Source: Hydrogenobaculum sp. Y04AAS1 (lineage in GTDB: Bacteria; Aquificota; Aquificia; Aquificales; Aquificaceae). Taken from it: a stretch of 64,000 bases of DNA. This document shows positions 1 through 8,233 of the stretch, piece by piece. The stretch is from contig NC_011126.1 of NCBI RefSeq assembly GCF_000020785.1, forward strand, positions 62,001-126,000, given 5' to 3'. Position numbers and translations under genes: made by a program. The notes below the pieces were generated by a model. That model ran no database searches, was not told the origin of the DNA, and was given only the letters and a program-made list of their open reading frames with translations. Within the stretch, counting starts at the first letter, position 1, and every line of letters starts with the position of its first letter.

Positions 1-363
1 CTTGTAGAGGCCGGTTATCAACCAGAGATGGCTTATTTTGAATGTCTTCATGAGTTAAAGCTAATAGTAGACCTCATATACCAACACGGCATAGCTGGTA
101 TGAGATATTCTATATCAGATACCGCAAAATATGGCGATGTAACAAGAGGTGATAGAGTATACGAAGCTGTCAAACCTCTTATGAAACAGATGCTCAAAGA
201 AATTCAAGATGGTGAGTTTGCCAGAGAATGGATATTGGAAAATCAAGCCAACAGACCAGTTTACAACGCTCTTTTAAATAAGGATAAAGAACATTTGGTG
301 GAAAAAGTTGGTAAAGAGCTAAGACAGATGATGCCGTGGCTATCTGGTAAAGAGTTAAAATGA
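1..363 (+). CDS. ilvC: Ketol-acid reductoisomerase, C-terminal part (partial)
   Basis: This is the 3' end of a gene that begins before the window; the reading frame is open from base 1. The 120 visible residues match the helical C-terminal domain of class I ketol-acid reductoisomerase, the NADPH- and Mg2+-dependent second step of valine, leucine and isoleucine synthesis. Diagnostic stretches are [13 protein letters not shown] and [14 protein letters not shown], the conserved helices that contribute metal and substrate ligands. The stop codon overlaps the start of the next gene by 4 nt (ATGA), so the two are probably translationally coupled. Identification is firm; the N-terminal Rossmann domain is not visible here. 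Confidence 0.96.
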   Translation, partial: LVEAGYQPEMAYFECLHELKLIVDLIYQHGIAGMRYSISDTAKYGDVTRGDRVYEAVKPLMKQMLKEIQDGEFAREWILENQANRPVYNALLNKDKEHLVEKVGKELRQMMPWLSGKELK

Positions 364-983
364 ATCTTACCAAAAAACGTTATAAACTAAAAAAGTTTTA
401 CGCTCCCATGGGGCATGTGTTTGTAAAGATGCACATGTCCCCAAACGTAATAACCCTTTTGTCTTTGGCTTTTGGACTTACAGGCGCTTACTTTTTTTAT
501 ATACACAAACCACTAACCGGAGCATCGTTTTTGATAATATCGGGATTTTTAGATTTGATGGATGGTGTGGTTGCGAGGCTTGAAGATAAAGCTTCGAAGT
601 TTGGGGCAGCTTTTGACTGGATAGCAGATAAAACTGTAGATGGTTTTATACTTGGAAGCATAGGTTTTGCATATGGGTCTCCTTTTATAGCTATAAGCGC
701 TATTACATTTTCTATGCTTCATACCTTTATAAAGCCAGTGGTGTATGCTGAGATTGGTTTTTCCGAAAGACAAAAAGGTAAGATAGATGATCCTTTGGAA
801 GGGATAGGTTTTTTCGGTAGGCCTGAAACCCATATAAGTATATTATTTTTTAGTATATTAGAGCGCATAAACCCTATTTTTGGTCTGCATCTTGGCATGA
901 AACTTATAGTGCTATTTACGTTTGGTTCGCTTTTAATAAGAATTTTGTATCTTTTAAAGAAATACGGGAAGGATTATGAATAA
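360..983 (+). CDS. CDP-alcohol phosphatidyltransferase family membrane protein
   Basis: A membrane enzyme of phospholipid synthesis that transfers a phosphatidyl group from CDP-diacylglycerol (or a related CDP-lipid) to an alcohol. The signature of the family, DGx2ARx8Gx3Dx3D, is complete at about residues 67-89 (DGVVAR, then G, D and D at the right spacing); the aspartates bind the catalytic metal. Hydrophobic segments before and after the motif fit the usual six-helix fold, and 207 residues is normal. The alcohol acceptor (glycerol phosphate, inositol phosphate or another) cannot be told from sequence alone. It overlaps ilvC by 4 nt and the next gene by 8 nt. Confidence 0.9.
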   Translation: MNLTKKRYKLKKFYAPMGHVFVKMHMSPNVITLLSLAFGLTGAYFFYIHKPLTGASFLIISGFLDLMDGVVARLEDKASKFGAAFDWIADKTVDGFILGSIGFAYGSPFIAISAITFSMLHTFIKPVVYAEIGFSERQKGKIDDPLEGIGFFGRPETHISILFFSILERINPIFGLHLGMKLIVLFTFGSLLIRILYLLKKYGKDYE

Positions 984-1644
984 CCAAGATAAACCTTATG
1001 TAATAATAGTATCAGAGCTAACTTTGGATGGCAAGTTAACACTATACAGAGGGGCATCTTCTAAAGAACTTATGACTCTTATGGATGAAGAGGCTTATAG
1101 ATACCTTCATGAGGTAAGGGCAAAAGTAGACGCCATAATGGTAGGCTGTGAAACCATAAGGACAGACAATCCAAGCCTTACGGTAAGATATGTAAAAGGT
1201 AAAAACCCAATAAGAGTTATACCTTGCTCTACGGCAAACATACCGTTTGATGCAAACGTTTTATCAAAGGATGCTCATACGATCATAGCCACCACCAAAA
1301 GAGCCCCAGAAGAAAAAATCAAAAAACTTACGGAAATGGGTATAGAAGTGCTTGTGACAGGAGATTACCTTGTGGATTTTGAGCTTTTACTAAAAAAATT
1401 AAGAGAAAAAGATATAAAAAGCTTGATGGTAGAAGGTGGTTCTTCTATAAATTGGGAGCTTTGTAAGTTAAAAGCTGTAAATGAAATTCGTATTATACAT
1501 CTTCCTGTAATTGTTGGCGGTGAAAACGTTCCTACTTTGGTAGGCGGAGAGGGTTTTAAGACTTTAAACAATATACTTCATCTAAGGCTTAGGGCGCATT
1601 TTAAAAGAGGATACCATCTCATCACCGAATGGGAAGTGGTATAA
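976..1644 (+). CDS. RibD C-terminal-domain reductase (riboflavin pathway type)
   Basis: A 222-residue protein consisting only of the RibD C-terminal (dihydrofolate-reductase-like) domain. The family reduces the ribosyl side chain of the diaminopyrimidine intermediate of riboflavin synthesis with NADPH. Visible hallmarks are the N-terminal strand with SELTLDGKL, the VDAIMVGCETIRTDNPSLTVR segment (nucleotide and substrate binding) and the late MVEGGSSINW glycine-rich turn. Bacterial RibD normally carries an N-terminal deaminase domain; none is present, so this is either a stand-alone reductase of the archaeal/fungal RIB7 type or a paralogue. Its place in a mixed biosynthetic operon does not decide this. 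Confidence 0.85.
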   Translation: MNNQDKPYVIIVSELTLDGKLTLYRGASSKELMTLMDEEAYRYLHEVRAKVDAIMVGCETIRTDNPSLTVRYVKGKNPIRVIPCSTANIPFDANVLSKDAHTIIATTKRAPEEKIKKLTEMGIEVLVTGDYLVDFELLLKKLREKDIKSLMVEGGSSINWELCKLKAVNEIRIIHLPVIVGGENVPTLVGGEGFKTLNNILHLRLRAHFKRGYHLITEWEVV

Positions 1645-1674
1645 TAAAGGTATAAATTTTTGGAGGTATTTAAA

Positions 1675-1932
1675 ATGCAAGAAAATCAAGAAGGTTATTA
1701 CGCAGTGCCCTTCAGCATAGTGGGGTTGTTTCTTACAAACAAGGATGTGGAGCAAAGCATTAGGGAGGAGATAAGCCCTGAAGAACTTGAAAAACTTCAA
1801 GAGATCGTAGCTAAAATGCTTTTTACCTCTGGAGTTAACGTAGCCCTATATCCTGGAATAGTGCCACCAGATCAAGCTGTAGAAGCGGTAAATGAGCTTG
1901 AAGATCTCATTATGGGCGAAGGAGAAGAATGA
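1675..1932 (+). CDS. Conserved small protein of unknown function
   Basis: An 85-residue acidic protein that I do not recognise. The ATG at 1675 follows a good ribosome-binding site (GGAGG at about 1662-1666), so an in-frame TTG at 1660 that overlaps that site is rejected. No signal peptide or membrane segment is visible; the middle is predicted helical (PEELEKLQEIVAKML) and the C-terminus is rich in glutamate. It overlaps dapB by 4 nt and lies in the same operon, so co-expression with lysine and riboflavin genes is likely. No function is proposed. Confidence 0.75.
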   Translation: MQENQEGYYAVPFSIVGLFLTNKDVEQSIREEISPEELEKLQEIVAKMLFTSGVNVALYPGIVPPDQAVEAVNELEDLIMGEGEE

Positions 1933-2717
1933 CAAAAGATTCTCCTTATTTTGTTTCTATTGCCTTATGCGGCTTTTTGGGTCGCATGGGTAGTAGTATT
2001 ATAGAAGTTTCTAAAAGCTATCAAGACTTAGTTGTAAAAGCAGGCGTAGACAAAGAAGAGCTTATTAAAGGTAAAACTTTTGTGTTAGAATATGTATCAT
2101 CTAAATTAGAAGATGTTGTTGACTATGTAGATGTCGTCATAGAGTTTACAGGTAGTGTGGATACAGCCATAAAAAATGCTTATATATGCAAAGAACATAA
2201 CAAACCTATTGTAATAGGCACTACTGGGTTTGATCAGCATCAGTTAGACCAAATAAAAGAACTCTCTAAATCAATACCTATAGTATTTTCCCCAAATATG
2301 AGTCTTGGGGTCAATGTACTCTTTAAGCTTTTAGAAATAGCTACAAAAGCTTTAAAGGATAAAGGGTATGATATAGAGATATCAGAAATTCACCATCGTT
2401 TTAAAAAGGATGCACCCTCTGGAACCGCTTTAAGGCTGTTGGAAATAGTAAAAAAAGAGATTCCGGATGTAAAAGAAACCTTTGGAAGAGAATGGCTAGC
2501 ACCAAGACAGGATAAGGAAGTGGGTGTTTTTGCTATAAGGGGAGGAGATGTGGTGGGTGAACATACTGTCTATATGTTTGGTATGGGAGAGAGGTTGGAG
2601 CTTACCCATAGAGCCACAGATAGGAGGATATTCGCAAAGGGCTCTTTGGAGGCTGCCAAATGGGTTTATAGAAAACCTGCGGGCTTTTATTCAATGTTTG
2701 ATGTGCTTGGCTTATGA
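1929..2717 (+). CDS. dapB: 4-hydroxy-tetrahydrodipicolinate reductase
   Basis: DapB reduces the dipicolinate-type intermediate with NAD(P)H in the diaminopimelate/lysine pathway, which also supplies peptidoglycan. The N-terminal Rossmann motif GFLGRMG (about residues 15-21) binds the cofactor. The family signature EIHHRFKKDAPSGTA at about 154-168 holds the catalytic histidine-lysine pair and the substrate-binding loop. A further conserved stretch, RGGDVVGEHTV, follows. The length of 262 residues is typical. The start overlaps the preceding small gene by 4 nt and the stop overlaps the HNH gene by 4 nt, indicating one transcript. Confidence 0.95.
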   Translation: MTKDSPYFVSIALCGFLGRMGSSIIEVSKSYQDLVVKAGVDKEELIKGKTFVLEYVSSKLEDVVDYVDVVIEFTGSVDTAIKNAYICKEHNKPIVIGTTGFDQHQLDQIKELSKSIPIVFSPNMSLGVNVLFKLLEIATKALKDKGYDIEISEIHHRFKKDAPSGTALRLLEIVKKEIPDVKETFGREWLAPRQDKEVGVFAIRGGDVVGEHTVYMFGMGERLELTHRATDRRIFAKGSLEAAKWVYRKPAGFYSMFDVLGL

Positions 2718-3238
2718 AGCTGTATAGTCTTTTATTGGATAAGACTTATAAGCCTTTGACACTCCTTGATTATAGAAAATCTTTCTTGTTAGAATATACA
2801 CAAAGGGCTACGGTGCTTGAATACCATCCAGAAGCTGTAATAAGATCTACTTACAGAACTTACAAAGTACCCATTGTACTCAAAACCAACGCTTTATCAA
2901 AAACTTTTTATAAGAATATACCCACTAGGTACAACGTCTATGTAAGAGATAACTTCACTTGTGGTTATTGCGGTAAGGTGTGTGATGATAGCGAGATTAC
3001 GGTAGACCATATAATACCTGTATCAAAGGGTGGTAAATGGACTTGGGATAATCTTGTTACTGCTTGTGAATCTTGCAATGCAAGTAAATCTGACAATATT
3101 ATAATGCCAATTTATATTAAACCCCATAAACCTCAATATTTTACATTGCTTTTAAAAGAACATTTGAAAAAAATTGATGAAACTACGTTAAATATTATAA
3201 AGCCTTATTGCTATCAATATTTAAAAGAGATTTCTTGA
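2714..3238 (+). CDS. HNH endonuclease family protein
   Basis: A 174-residue protein with a complete HNH nuclease core in its C-terminal half. It shows CGYCG and a later CESC pair that would bind a structural zinc, the catalytic DHIIP histidine-aspartate segment and the NL..ACESCNASKSD asparagine/histidine-metal region. The N-terminal 75 residues resemble those of McrA-like HNH proteins of bacteria that are not tied to a restriction system. It overlaps dapB by 4 nt and looks like a housekeeping-operon member rather than a mobile homing nuclease, because no intron or intein surrounds it. Its DNA target and role are unknown. Confidence 0.88.
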   Translation: MKLYSLLLDKTYKPLTLLDYRKSFLLEYTQRATVLEYHPEAVIRSTYRTYKVPIVLKTNALSKTFYKNIPTRYNVYVRDNFTCGYCGKVCDDSEITVDHIIPVSKGGKWTWDNLVTACESCNASKSDNIIMPIYIKPHKPQYFTLLLKEHLKKIDETTLNIIKPYCYQYLKEIS

Positions 3239-3253
3239 GCTTTAGTTTTATGC

Positions 3254-3259
3254 TATAAT
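3254..3259 (+). promoter_or_regulatory. Extended -10 promoter element upstream of rpmB
   Basis: The sequence TGCTATAAT (3251-3259) contains a perfect TATAAT with the TG dinucleotide of an extended -10 element. It lies 33 bases before the rpmB start. Only a weak -35 candidate (TTGAGC at 3235) is visible, with too short a spacer. The same TGCTATAAT string precedes several other genes in this window, which supports it as a real sigma-70-type element. Confidence 0.6.
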
Positions 3260-3292
3260 ATTAGCTTAAAACATTTGTAAAGGAGTTATGAT

Positions 3293-3484
3293 ATGGCGGC
3301 ATGTTTTGTTTGCAATAAAAAGGCTGTTTATGGGAAAAGCGTTACATTTTCAGCAGAAAGAAATTCAAGAGTATTTAAACCAAACCTCCAGAGTGTAAAG
3401 ATTAGGATGCCAGATGGTAGCACAAAGCGCGTTATGGTATGTACAAAGTGTCTAAAAGCCGGGAAGGTGGTAAAAGCCGTTTGA
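3293..3484 (+). CDS. rpmB: 50S ribosomal protein L28
   Basis: A 63-residue basic protein of the large ribosomal subunit. The N-terminal CFVCNKKAVYGKSVTFS pattern, the middle KPNLQSVKIRM and the C-terminal CTKCLKAGKVVKAV match L28 of thermophilic bacteria. The paired CxxC motifs indicate the zinc-binding form. A clear ribosome-binding site (AAGGAG) precedes the ATG, and the gene has its own extended -10 promoter, so it forms a single transcript or heads a short unit with the next gene. Confidence 0.95.
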   Translation: MAACFVCNKKAVYGKSVTFSAERNSRVFKPNLQSVKIRMPDGSTKRVMVCTKCLKAGKVVKAV

Positions 3485-3535
3485 TATACTGATTTAACGC
3501 ATTTTGAAAAGATAAAATAAATATATATTTTTCTT

Positions 3536-4447
3536 ATGAAAGTTTTAGTGGCAGGGGGTACCGGTTTTGTTGGCAAATATGTTGTAGAGGCTTTGGAGAA
3601 GTCTACTCATTCTTACAAACTTTTGACGCGCAAAAAAGTAAGTAAGCCTCATATCGTTGTGGATTTTTTCGATGAAGAAAGCCTTAAAAAGGCTTTTGAA
3701 CAAGAAAAACCAGATGTATTGATAAATCTTATAGGCATTTTGGTAGAAGAGCCTTCTAAAGGTATAACCTTTGAAAATATCCATTACCTTATACCAAAAA
3801 ATCTTTATACCGTCGCCAAAGAATACGGTATAAAACACATCATACATATGAGCGCTTTGGGAGTCTCAGAAGAAGCCCCATCTATGTATCATCACACCAA
3901 GCTTTTAGCAGAAAAATTTCTCATGTCTTTGGGGATAGATTACACCATTATAAGACCTTCTTTGATAATAGGACCTGAGCAAAGACTTTTTAAAGATCTT
4001 GATTTCTTTGGAAAATACTTTCATATTATGGCTCATCCCGGTATATTGTCTTATTATTTTGCACCGGTGGATGTTAGAGATGTTGCTTTTGTATTTGTAA
4101 AAGCTATAGACGATCCAAATTTAAAGAATAAGATTATAGAGCTTTGCGGTAAAAAGCCTGTTTCTTTTGATAAACTTTTAAAAGATAGTTTTAAGCTTTT
4201 AGGAAGACATGCTTTTGTGTTAAGACTACCAAAACCTCTGATGTATGTAAGCGGTGCTTTGGTTGAGAAAATATTAGAACCACCTCCTTTTAGCAAAGAC
4301 CAAATACTTATGATGTACAAAAACAACGTTTGCCAAGGACAAGACCCATGGCCATTGATAGGAAAAGAACCAATCTCCTACGAAGAATCTTTGAAATGGG
4401 CTATAGAAAACTACAAGTCACATTTAAAACATGGTCTGAAAAGCTAA
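3536..4447 (+). CDS. NAD(P)-binding protein of the atypical SDR / NDUFA9-like family
   Basis: A 303-residue nucleotide-binding protein. The N-terminus VLVAGGTGFVGKYVVEAL (residues 3-20) is the GxxGxxG Rossmann motif of extended or atypical short-chain dehydrogenases. The following segments (HMSALG, YHHTKLLAEKFL, YTIIRPSLIIGP) match the NDUFA9/complex-I-associated subgroup and its bacterial relatives. The YxxxK catalytic pair is present as YHHTK. The substrate is unknown; relatives include putative quinone-biosynthesis or complex I assembly factors. The last 24 bases overlap, tail to tail, the end of the porin gene on the other strand. Confidence 0.82.
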   Translation: MKVLVAGGTGFVGKYVVEALEKSTHSYKLLTRKKVSKPHIVVDFFDEESLKKAFEQEKPDVLINLIGILVEEPSKGITFENIHYLIPKNLYTVAKEYGIKHIIHMSALGVSEEAPSMYHHTKLLAEKFLMSLGIDYTIIRPSLIIGPEQRLFKDLDFFGKYFHIMAHPGILSYYFAPVDVRDVAFVFVKAIDDPNLKNKIIELCGKKPVSFDKLLKDSFKLLGRHAFVLRLPKPLMYVSGALVEKILEPPPFSKDQILMMYKNNVCQGQDPWPLIGKEPISYEESLKWAIENYKSHLKHGLKS

Positions 4448-5689
4448 CGTATAATCCCAGTAGTTTTTTAAAGTAGTTTGACCATTTTCGGTATCGTATA
4501 TCAAATTTGAATTTGGGTTTATAAAATCTGCTCCTAAGGATATCTTAGCAGATTCACCGTTTATATAATAAGTACCAAAGATGCTAAGCCTGTTTATCTT
4601 GGCTTTGTTAGAGTAGTTGTTGGTGTTTTCGTCGGTTTCGTATCTAAGGGCCAAAGAGGGTTTTCCTATGCCTATGTGTTTGTCATATAAAATAGCCGTT
4701 TGTATATAATATCCAGTAGCTTTTATAGGTGCTTTTACCGTATATTGACTAACTGACATTCCATATGGTAAGTCTGTTGTGTTTGAATATCCCATCTGAA
4801 GGTTTGGGACGAGACTATTAAACTTTTTCTCAATCAAAAGGTCTGTGTCAAAGGATTTTGAATTTGTAGAACCGCTTTGGTTTGTAAATTTATCTTGCTC
4901 ATATGCTATACCAAGTGCTAAAATATTCTTATTACCAAAATATGTGTCTTCATCCATATAACCTTCGTTATTTGAAAAGCCCAAAAACGTTGGAGATAGC
5001 TCAAGTCTAAAACCGTATTTTAAACTTGGAGATGTGATGTTGTCGTTTGAAAGTTCATAGTCGTATCTTCCGTTTGCTATATCTACATAGTATTTGATAG
5101 CACTGTGAAATTTGGAGCCCCAAATTGCTATACCCATGTCTCTGTAGGCATTTTGTATATCAGAACCTATATCAAGAGGCGTAAATGGGTTTACAAACAT
5201 AGGTCCTTTTAGGGATTTGTTCATTATAAAACTATTTATTGTACCAACCCCTTCCATAGTAGGGATAACGGTATAATAGCTGTCTGTTAAAGATATGCGA
5301 GAATATGGATCCATAAAAAGGCCTGTCATTATATTAAAAGATTTTGAAAATCTAAAATTTATATAAGCATCTTTTACAATACTTTGGTGCATACCAGTGT
5401 GAGTTCTTGCTGTACCATCTGGTGAGAGTAAATTGTTATCTGAAAAATCAAAGTTTGCTCCAAACTCCACTATTTTATTTAGTTTACCCATAAAATATAT
5501 ACGGGCGTTTTGTACTGAGAAGTTTGTAGAAGAATGATCGGTGGTTGTTACAGCTCCGTCTTTTTGTGCAAATATTTGAAGTTTAAGGCCAGCCATAACA
5601 TCCTGCTGGCCTTGTTTTATTTCAAATGAAAAAGATGAACTTGTAACTAAAGCTAGTAAAAGTAGTGATTTTAAGCTTTTAAAAGCCAA
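4424..5689 (-). CDS. Outer-membrane porin-like beta-barrel protein
   Basis: A 421-residue exported protein with an N-terminal signal peptide (KSLLLLALVTSSSFS, cleavage near residue 22). Alternating hydrophobic/polar strands rich in aromatic residues follow, and the protein ends in phenylalanine (LAFQTMF), the usual signal for the outer-membrane assembly machinery. The pattern resembles phosphate-selective porin O/P-like proteins, but the transported solute is not evident. It follows the NifU-like gene with an 11-nt overlap and ends convergent with, and overlapping, the gene on the plus strand. No terminator fits in that overlap. Confidence 0.8.
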   Translation of the reverse strand: MAFKSLKSLLLLALVTSSSFSFEIKQGQQDVMAGLKLQIFAQKDGAVTTTDHSSTNFSVQNARIYFMGKLNKIVEFGANFDFSDNNLLSPDGTARTHTGMHQSIVKDAYINFRFSKSFNIMTGLFMDPYSRISLTDSYYTVIPTMEGVGTINSFIMNKSLKGPMFVNPFTPLDIGSDIQNAYRDMGIAIWGSKFHSAIKYYVDIANGRYDYELSNDNITSPSLKYGFRLELSPTFLGFSNNEGYMDEDTYFGNKNILALGIAYEQDKFTNQSGSTNSKSFDTDLLIEKKFNSLVPNLQMGYSNTTDLPYGMSVSQYTVKAPIKATGYYIQTAILYDKHIGIGKPSLALRYETDENTNNYSNKAKINRLSIFGTYYINGESAKISLGADFINPNSNLIYDTENGQTTLKNYWDYTLAFQTMF

Positions 5690-5942
5690 AACTAAAACCT
5701 AAATCTGCGTTTACATCTTTTACTTCTTTTATATCTGGGAACTTTTGCTTAAGGGCTCTTTCCACTCCGGCTTTTAATGTAAGAGTAGACATACCACAAC
5801 CAGAGCAAGCCCCCATAAGCCTTACTAATACTGTACCATCTTCTTCTATGCTAACAAGCTCAATATCACCGCCGTCAAATCTCAAAGCTGGCCTTATTTC
5901 ATCTAAAGCTTCTTCTACCTCTTCTACAGTTGGTAAAGCCAT
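5679..5942 (-). CDS. NifU-like C-terminal domain protein (Fe-S cluster scaffold/carrier)
   Basis: An 87-residue protein made only of the NifU C-terminal (Nfu) domain, which carries or delivers iron-sulfur clusters to target proteins in the cytoplasm. The cluster-binding CSGCGMSTLTLK motif (CxxC) is present after the typical LRFDGGDIELV strand. The start at 5942 is chosen because it has a strong ribosome-binding site (TAGGAGGT) about 8 bases upstream. A longer reading from 6026 would overlap the dismutase gene and adds a basic, unrelated leader. It is the second gene of a dismutase-Nfu-porin string, consistent with oxidative-stress repair of clusters. Confidence 0.92.
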   Translation of the reverse strand: MALPTVEEVEEALDEIRPALRFDGGDIELVSIEEDGTVLVRLMGACSGCGMSTLTLKAGVERALKQKFPDIKEVKDVNADLGFSFGF

Positions 5943-5956
5943 AAGCTTACCTCCTA

Positions 5957-6580
5957 TTAACAAAAACCTTTTAGTGTTTCGTAAGCTTTTATAGCTTTTT
6001 CGAATCTTTCGTTTATTACGTCCCAATTTAGAGAATTTAAGAAAGCGTCTATGTAAGGTGGGCGTTTGTTCTTTTGGTCTACATAGTAAGCGTGTTCATA
6101 GGTATCCAACACTATAAGTGGGATAAGCCCTGTAAGGTTGTAAAGGTTATGAGCGTCAAGACCGTTTATCATAAGTTTACCAGAAAATATATCAAGACCC
6201 AAAATAGCCCATCCTCTAAAGGCTATACCTGCTGCTTTTAACTCTGTTACGCAGTTATCCCAAGAGCCAAAATCTTCTTCTACTTTTTTCTTGAGAGCTT
6301 CTGATGGAGTACCCTTTGGGGTTAGATGTCCAAAGTAAAGCTCATGCAAGACTGTACCCATGTAGTTGAAGGTTTCTTCTACTTTTAGCTCTCTATATTC
6401 TGAATAGTTTTGATTGGCTTTTGCCCTATCTGAAAAGTTTAAATCTGCCAACTTATCTTGGATTTCATTAAACTTAGCCACATAGCCTTTGTAGTGAGCT
6501 TCAAAGTGCGGTTCTATCTGCTCGTTAGATATGCCGTTTAAACTTGACGGTTTTAAGTGATTCTTTGGTTCTAACTTCAT
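5957..6580 (-). CDS. Iron/manganese superoxide dismutase
   Basis: A 207-residue member of the Fe/Mn superoxide dismutase family, converting superoxide to oxygen and peroxide. The four metal ligands are all visible: His25 in IEPHFEAH, the histidine of VLHELYFGHL, and the aspartate and histidine of DTYEHAYYVD near the C-terminus. No signal peptide is present, so it is cytoplasmic. A good ribosome-binding site (AAGGAGGT) precedes the ATG. Whether iron or manganese is used cannot be decided by eye. It lies immediately upstream of the Nfu-type gene. Confidence 0.94.
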   Translation of the reverse strand: MKLEPKNHLKPSSLNGISNEQIEPHFEAHYKGYVAKFNEIQDKLADLNFSDRAKANQNYSEYRELKVEETFNYMGTVLHELYFGHLTPKGTPSEALKKKVEEDFGSWDNCVTELKAAGIAFRGWAILGLDIFSGKLMINGLDAHNLYNLTGLIPLIVLDTYEHAYYVDQKNKRPPYIDAFLNSLNWDVINERFEKAIKAYETLKGFC

Positions 6581-6635
6581 ATCTTTTACCTCCTTTTTAG
6601 GCTTTTAAAAAAATCTAAAGTTTTATGAGCACTAG

Positions 6636-7223
6636 TCAATGACCAATATTATAAAATCTTTTTACATCTTCTTTGGTGTTTATGTTTGAAAAAGATATCA
6701 AATCTTTATCTACACTCCTTGCCTGCTCTTCGGTTAATACGTTTACATCAAGATTAAGTATAAGCTTTTGAAAAGATGCTCTTTGGTTTTCTATAGATTG
6801 TTTTATTTTATCTTTTACTGAAGGATCGTAAACGGCAAGAAGTGGTTCAAAAAAACCATTTATCTTAAATATCGTTGCTTCTTTTTTATGATTTCTTATC
6901 ATATACTCTACAAGATCCTTTTTTATAAAAGGCATATCTGCTCCCACTAACAAAAACGGTTTTTCTGTATAAAAACACGCTGTATAAAGACCACTTAGCG
7001 GGTTTTGAATATCTAATATGTCTTTTATTGATTTTGCATTTTTTATAAATAAGTATTTTTCTGGGTTTTTAGAAACTATATATATATTTTTTGAAAAGCT
7101 GTACAATGTTTCAAACACATGTTCTATCATTGGCTTATTGTCAAAAATAAAAAGCGTTTTATCCCCTTTAAACCTTTTGCTTTGGCCTCCCGCTAATATG
7201 AAAACATCTATGGTATCATTCAC
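6636..7223 (-). CDS. mobA: Molybdenum cofactor guanylyltransferase
   Basis: MobA transfers GMP from GTP to molybdopterin to make the bis-MGD cofactor of enzymes such as formate dehydrogenase and DMSO-reductase-family oxidoreductases. The nucleotidyltransferase signature [14 protein letters not shown] lies at residues 9-22 and a conserved GADMPF segment (metal-binding aspartate) near residue 95. The protein of 195 residues is the normal size. The start overlaps the end of the upstream transglycosylase gene by 8 nt. Other molybdopterin genes lie elsewhere in the window (57266-58174). Confidence 0.9.
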
Positions 7224-8184
7224 CTGCTATTAATCTTTTTATAGAGTCATCTGTGGAAGCTTCTCTGTAAATTGGTTTTCCAAAGGACGGTATATAAACG
7301 TAGCCACCAGCCGGGACTAAACCTTGTTTTATTTGAGGGTTCAACCTTTTCAAGAGATAATAGTTTACGTTGTAGGCTAGAGCTATATTTCTAAGCTCTT
7401 GCGGGGAATTTGGTCTATATATATGAAGCGTATAGTTAAAGTATTGCTTCTTTACTTTTATACCAAAATATTTTGCATTTTTTATGATATCTAAAAGCGC
7501 TAAAAATCTTGGTACATATTGCTGAGTTTCTGGCGGAAACGAACTTTGAAAAGCCCAAAAACTTCCCCTTGGGTCTTGTTTAAACACCGACGATACACAA
7601 TAAGGACCGCAGTTGTAAGCAGCTAAAACCTTGTTCCAATCTCCAAACTGATTGTATAAATCGCTAAGATAATGGGCTGCAGCTTGGGTAGCTTTTATAA
7701 TATCAAACCTCTCGTCTATTTGATTGTTTACTATAAGACCGTAATCTCTTGCTGTTTGAGGCATTAACTGCCATATACCGGCTGCTCCGGTGCTTGACAC
7801 AGAATATTGATTATATCCACTTTCTATGATGGGAAGGTATATAAAATCCGATGGAAGGTTGTACTTTTTAAGTATTGGTAATATTATAGGAGAGTAGTAA
7901 ATGGCTTTTTCTATGCCCCTTTCTATAAAACCTCTATCTTGGTATAAAAAGTAGTTTATATACTTTTTAACATCTTGTGTATATACAAGATTTAGAAATT
8001 GAGGGTTGTTTTGATATATGGGACGATGGCTTATTTGGGGTCTTTCATAGCTTACGTAGTTTGGCTTTTTGTAAGCGTAGTTGTTTCCATATAAAGATGC
8101 GTTTGTAATCTCTGCACTGCAAGAGCTAAGTATTATTGATAAAAGCCCCAAACCAAGAAGCCTTTTTACGTTCATAGCATACAT
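7216..8184 (-). CDS. Membrane-bound lytic transglycosylase (MltD-like lipoprotein)
   Basis: A 322-residue periplasmic peptidoglycan-cleaving enzyme. It starts with a lipoprotein signal peptide ending in the lipobox LSSC (Cys22), so it should be anchored to a membrane. The SLT catalytic domain spans about residues 100-215 with the catalytic Glu121 in IIESGYNQ, followed by [13 protein letters not shown] and AAYNCGP. The C-terminal 60 residues ([21 protein letters not shown]) form one LysM-like peptidoglycan-binding repeat. Two start codons, at 8184 and 8175, are possible and neither has a clear ribosome-binding site. It sits between the secretin gene and mobA. Confidence 0.88.
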
Positions 8185-8233
8185 ATCGGTATTTTAAGAT
8201 ACCATTAAAGTGTTAAACTTTATATGATATATA

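Noticed and set aside
549-833. Antisense reading frames inside the phosphatidyltransferase and many other genes (for example 8763-8948, 14050-13856, 48086-48286)
   Set aside because: They lie wholly opposite well-identified genes, lack ribosome-binding sites and show low-complexity or codon-shadow composition.
2714-3238. Treating the HNH nuclease as a homing endonuclease or defence gene
   Set aside because: It is embedded by a 4-nt overlap in a housekeeping operon, with no intron, intein, methylase or mobile-element borders nearby.
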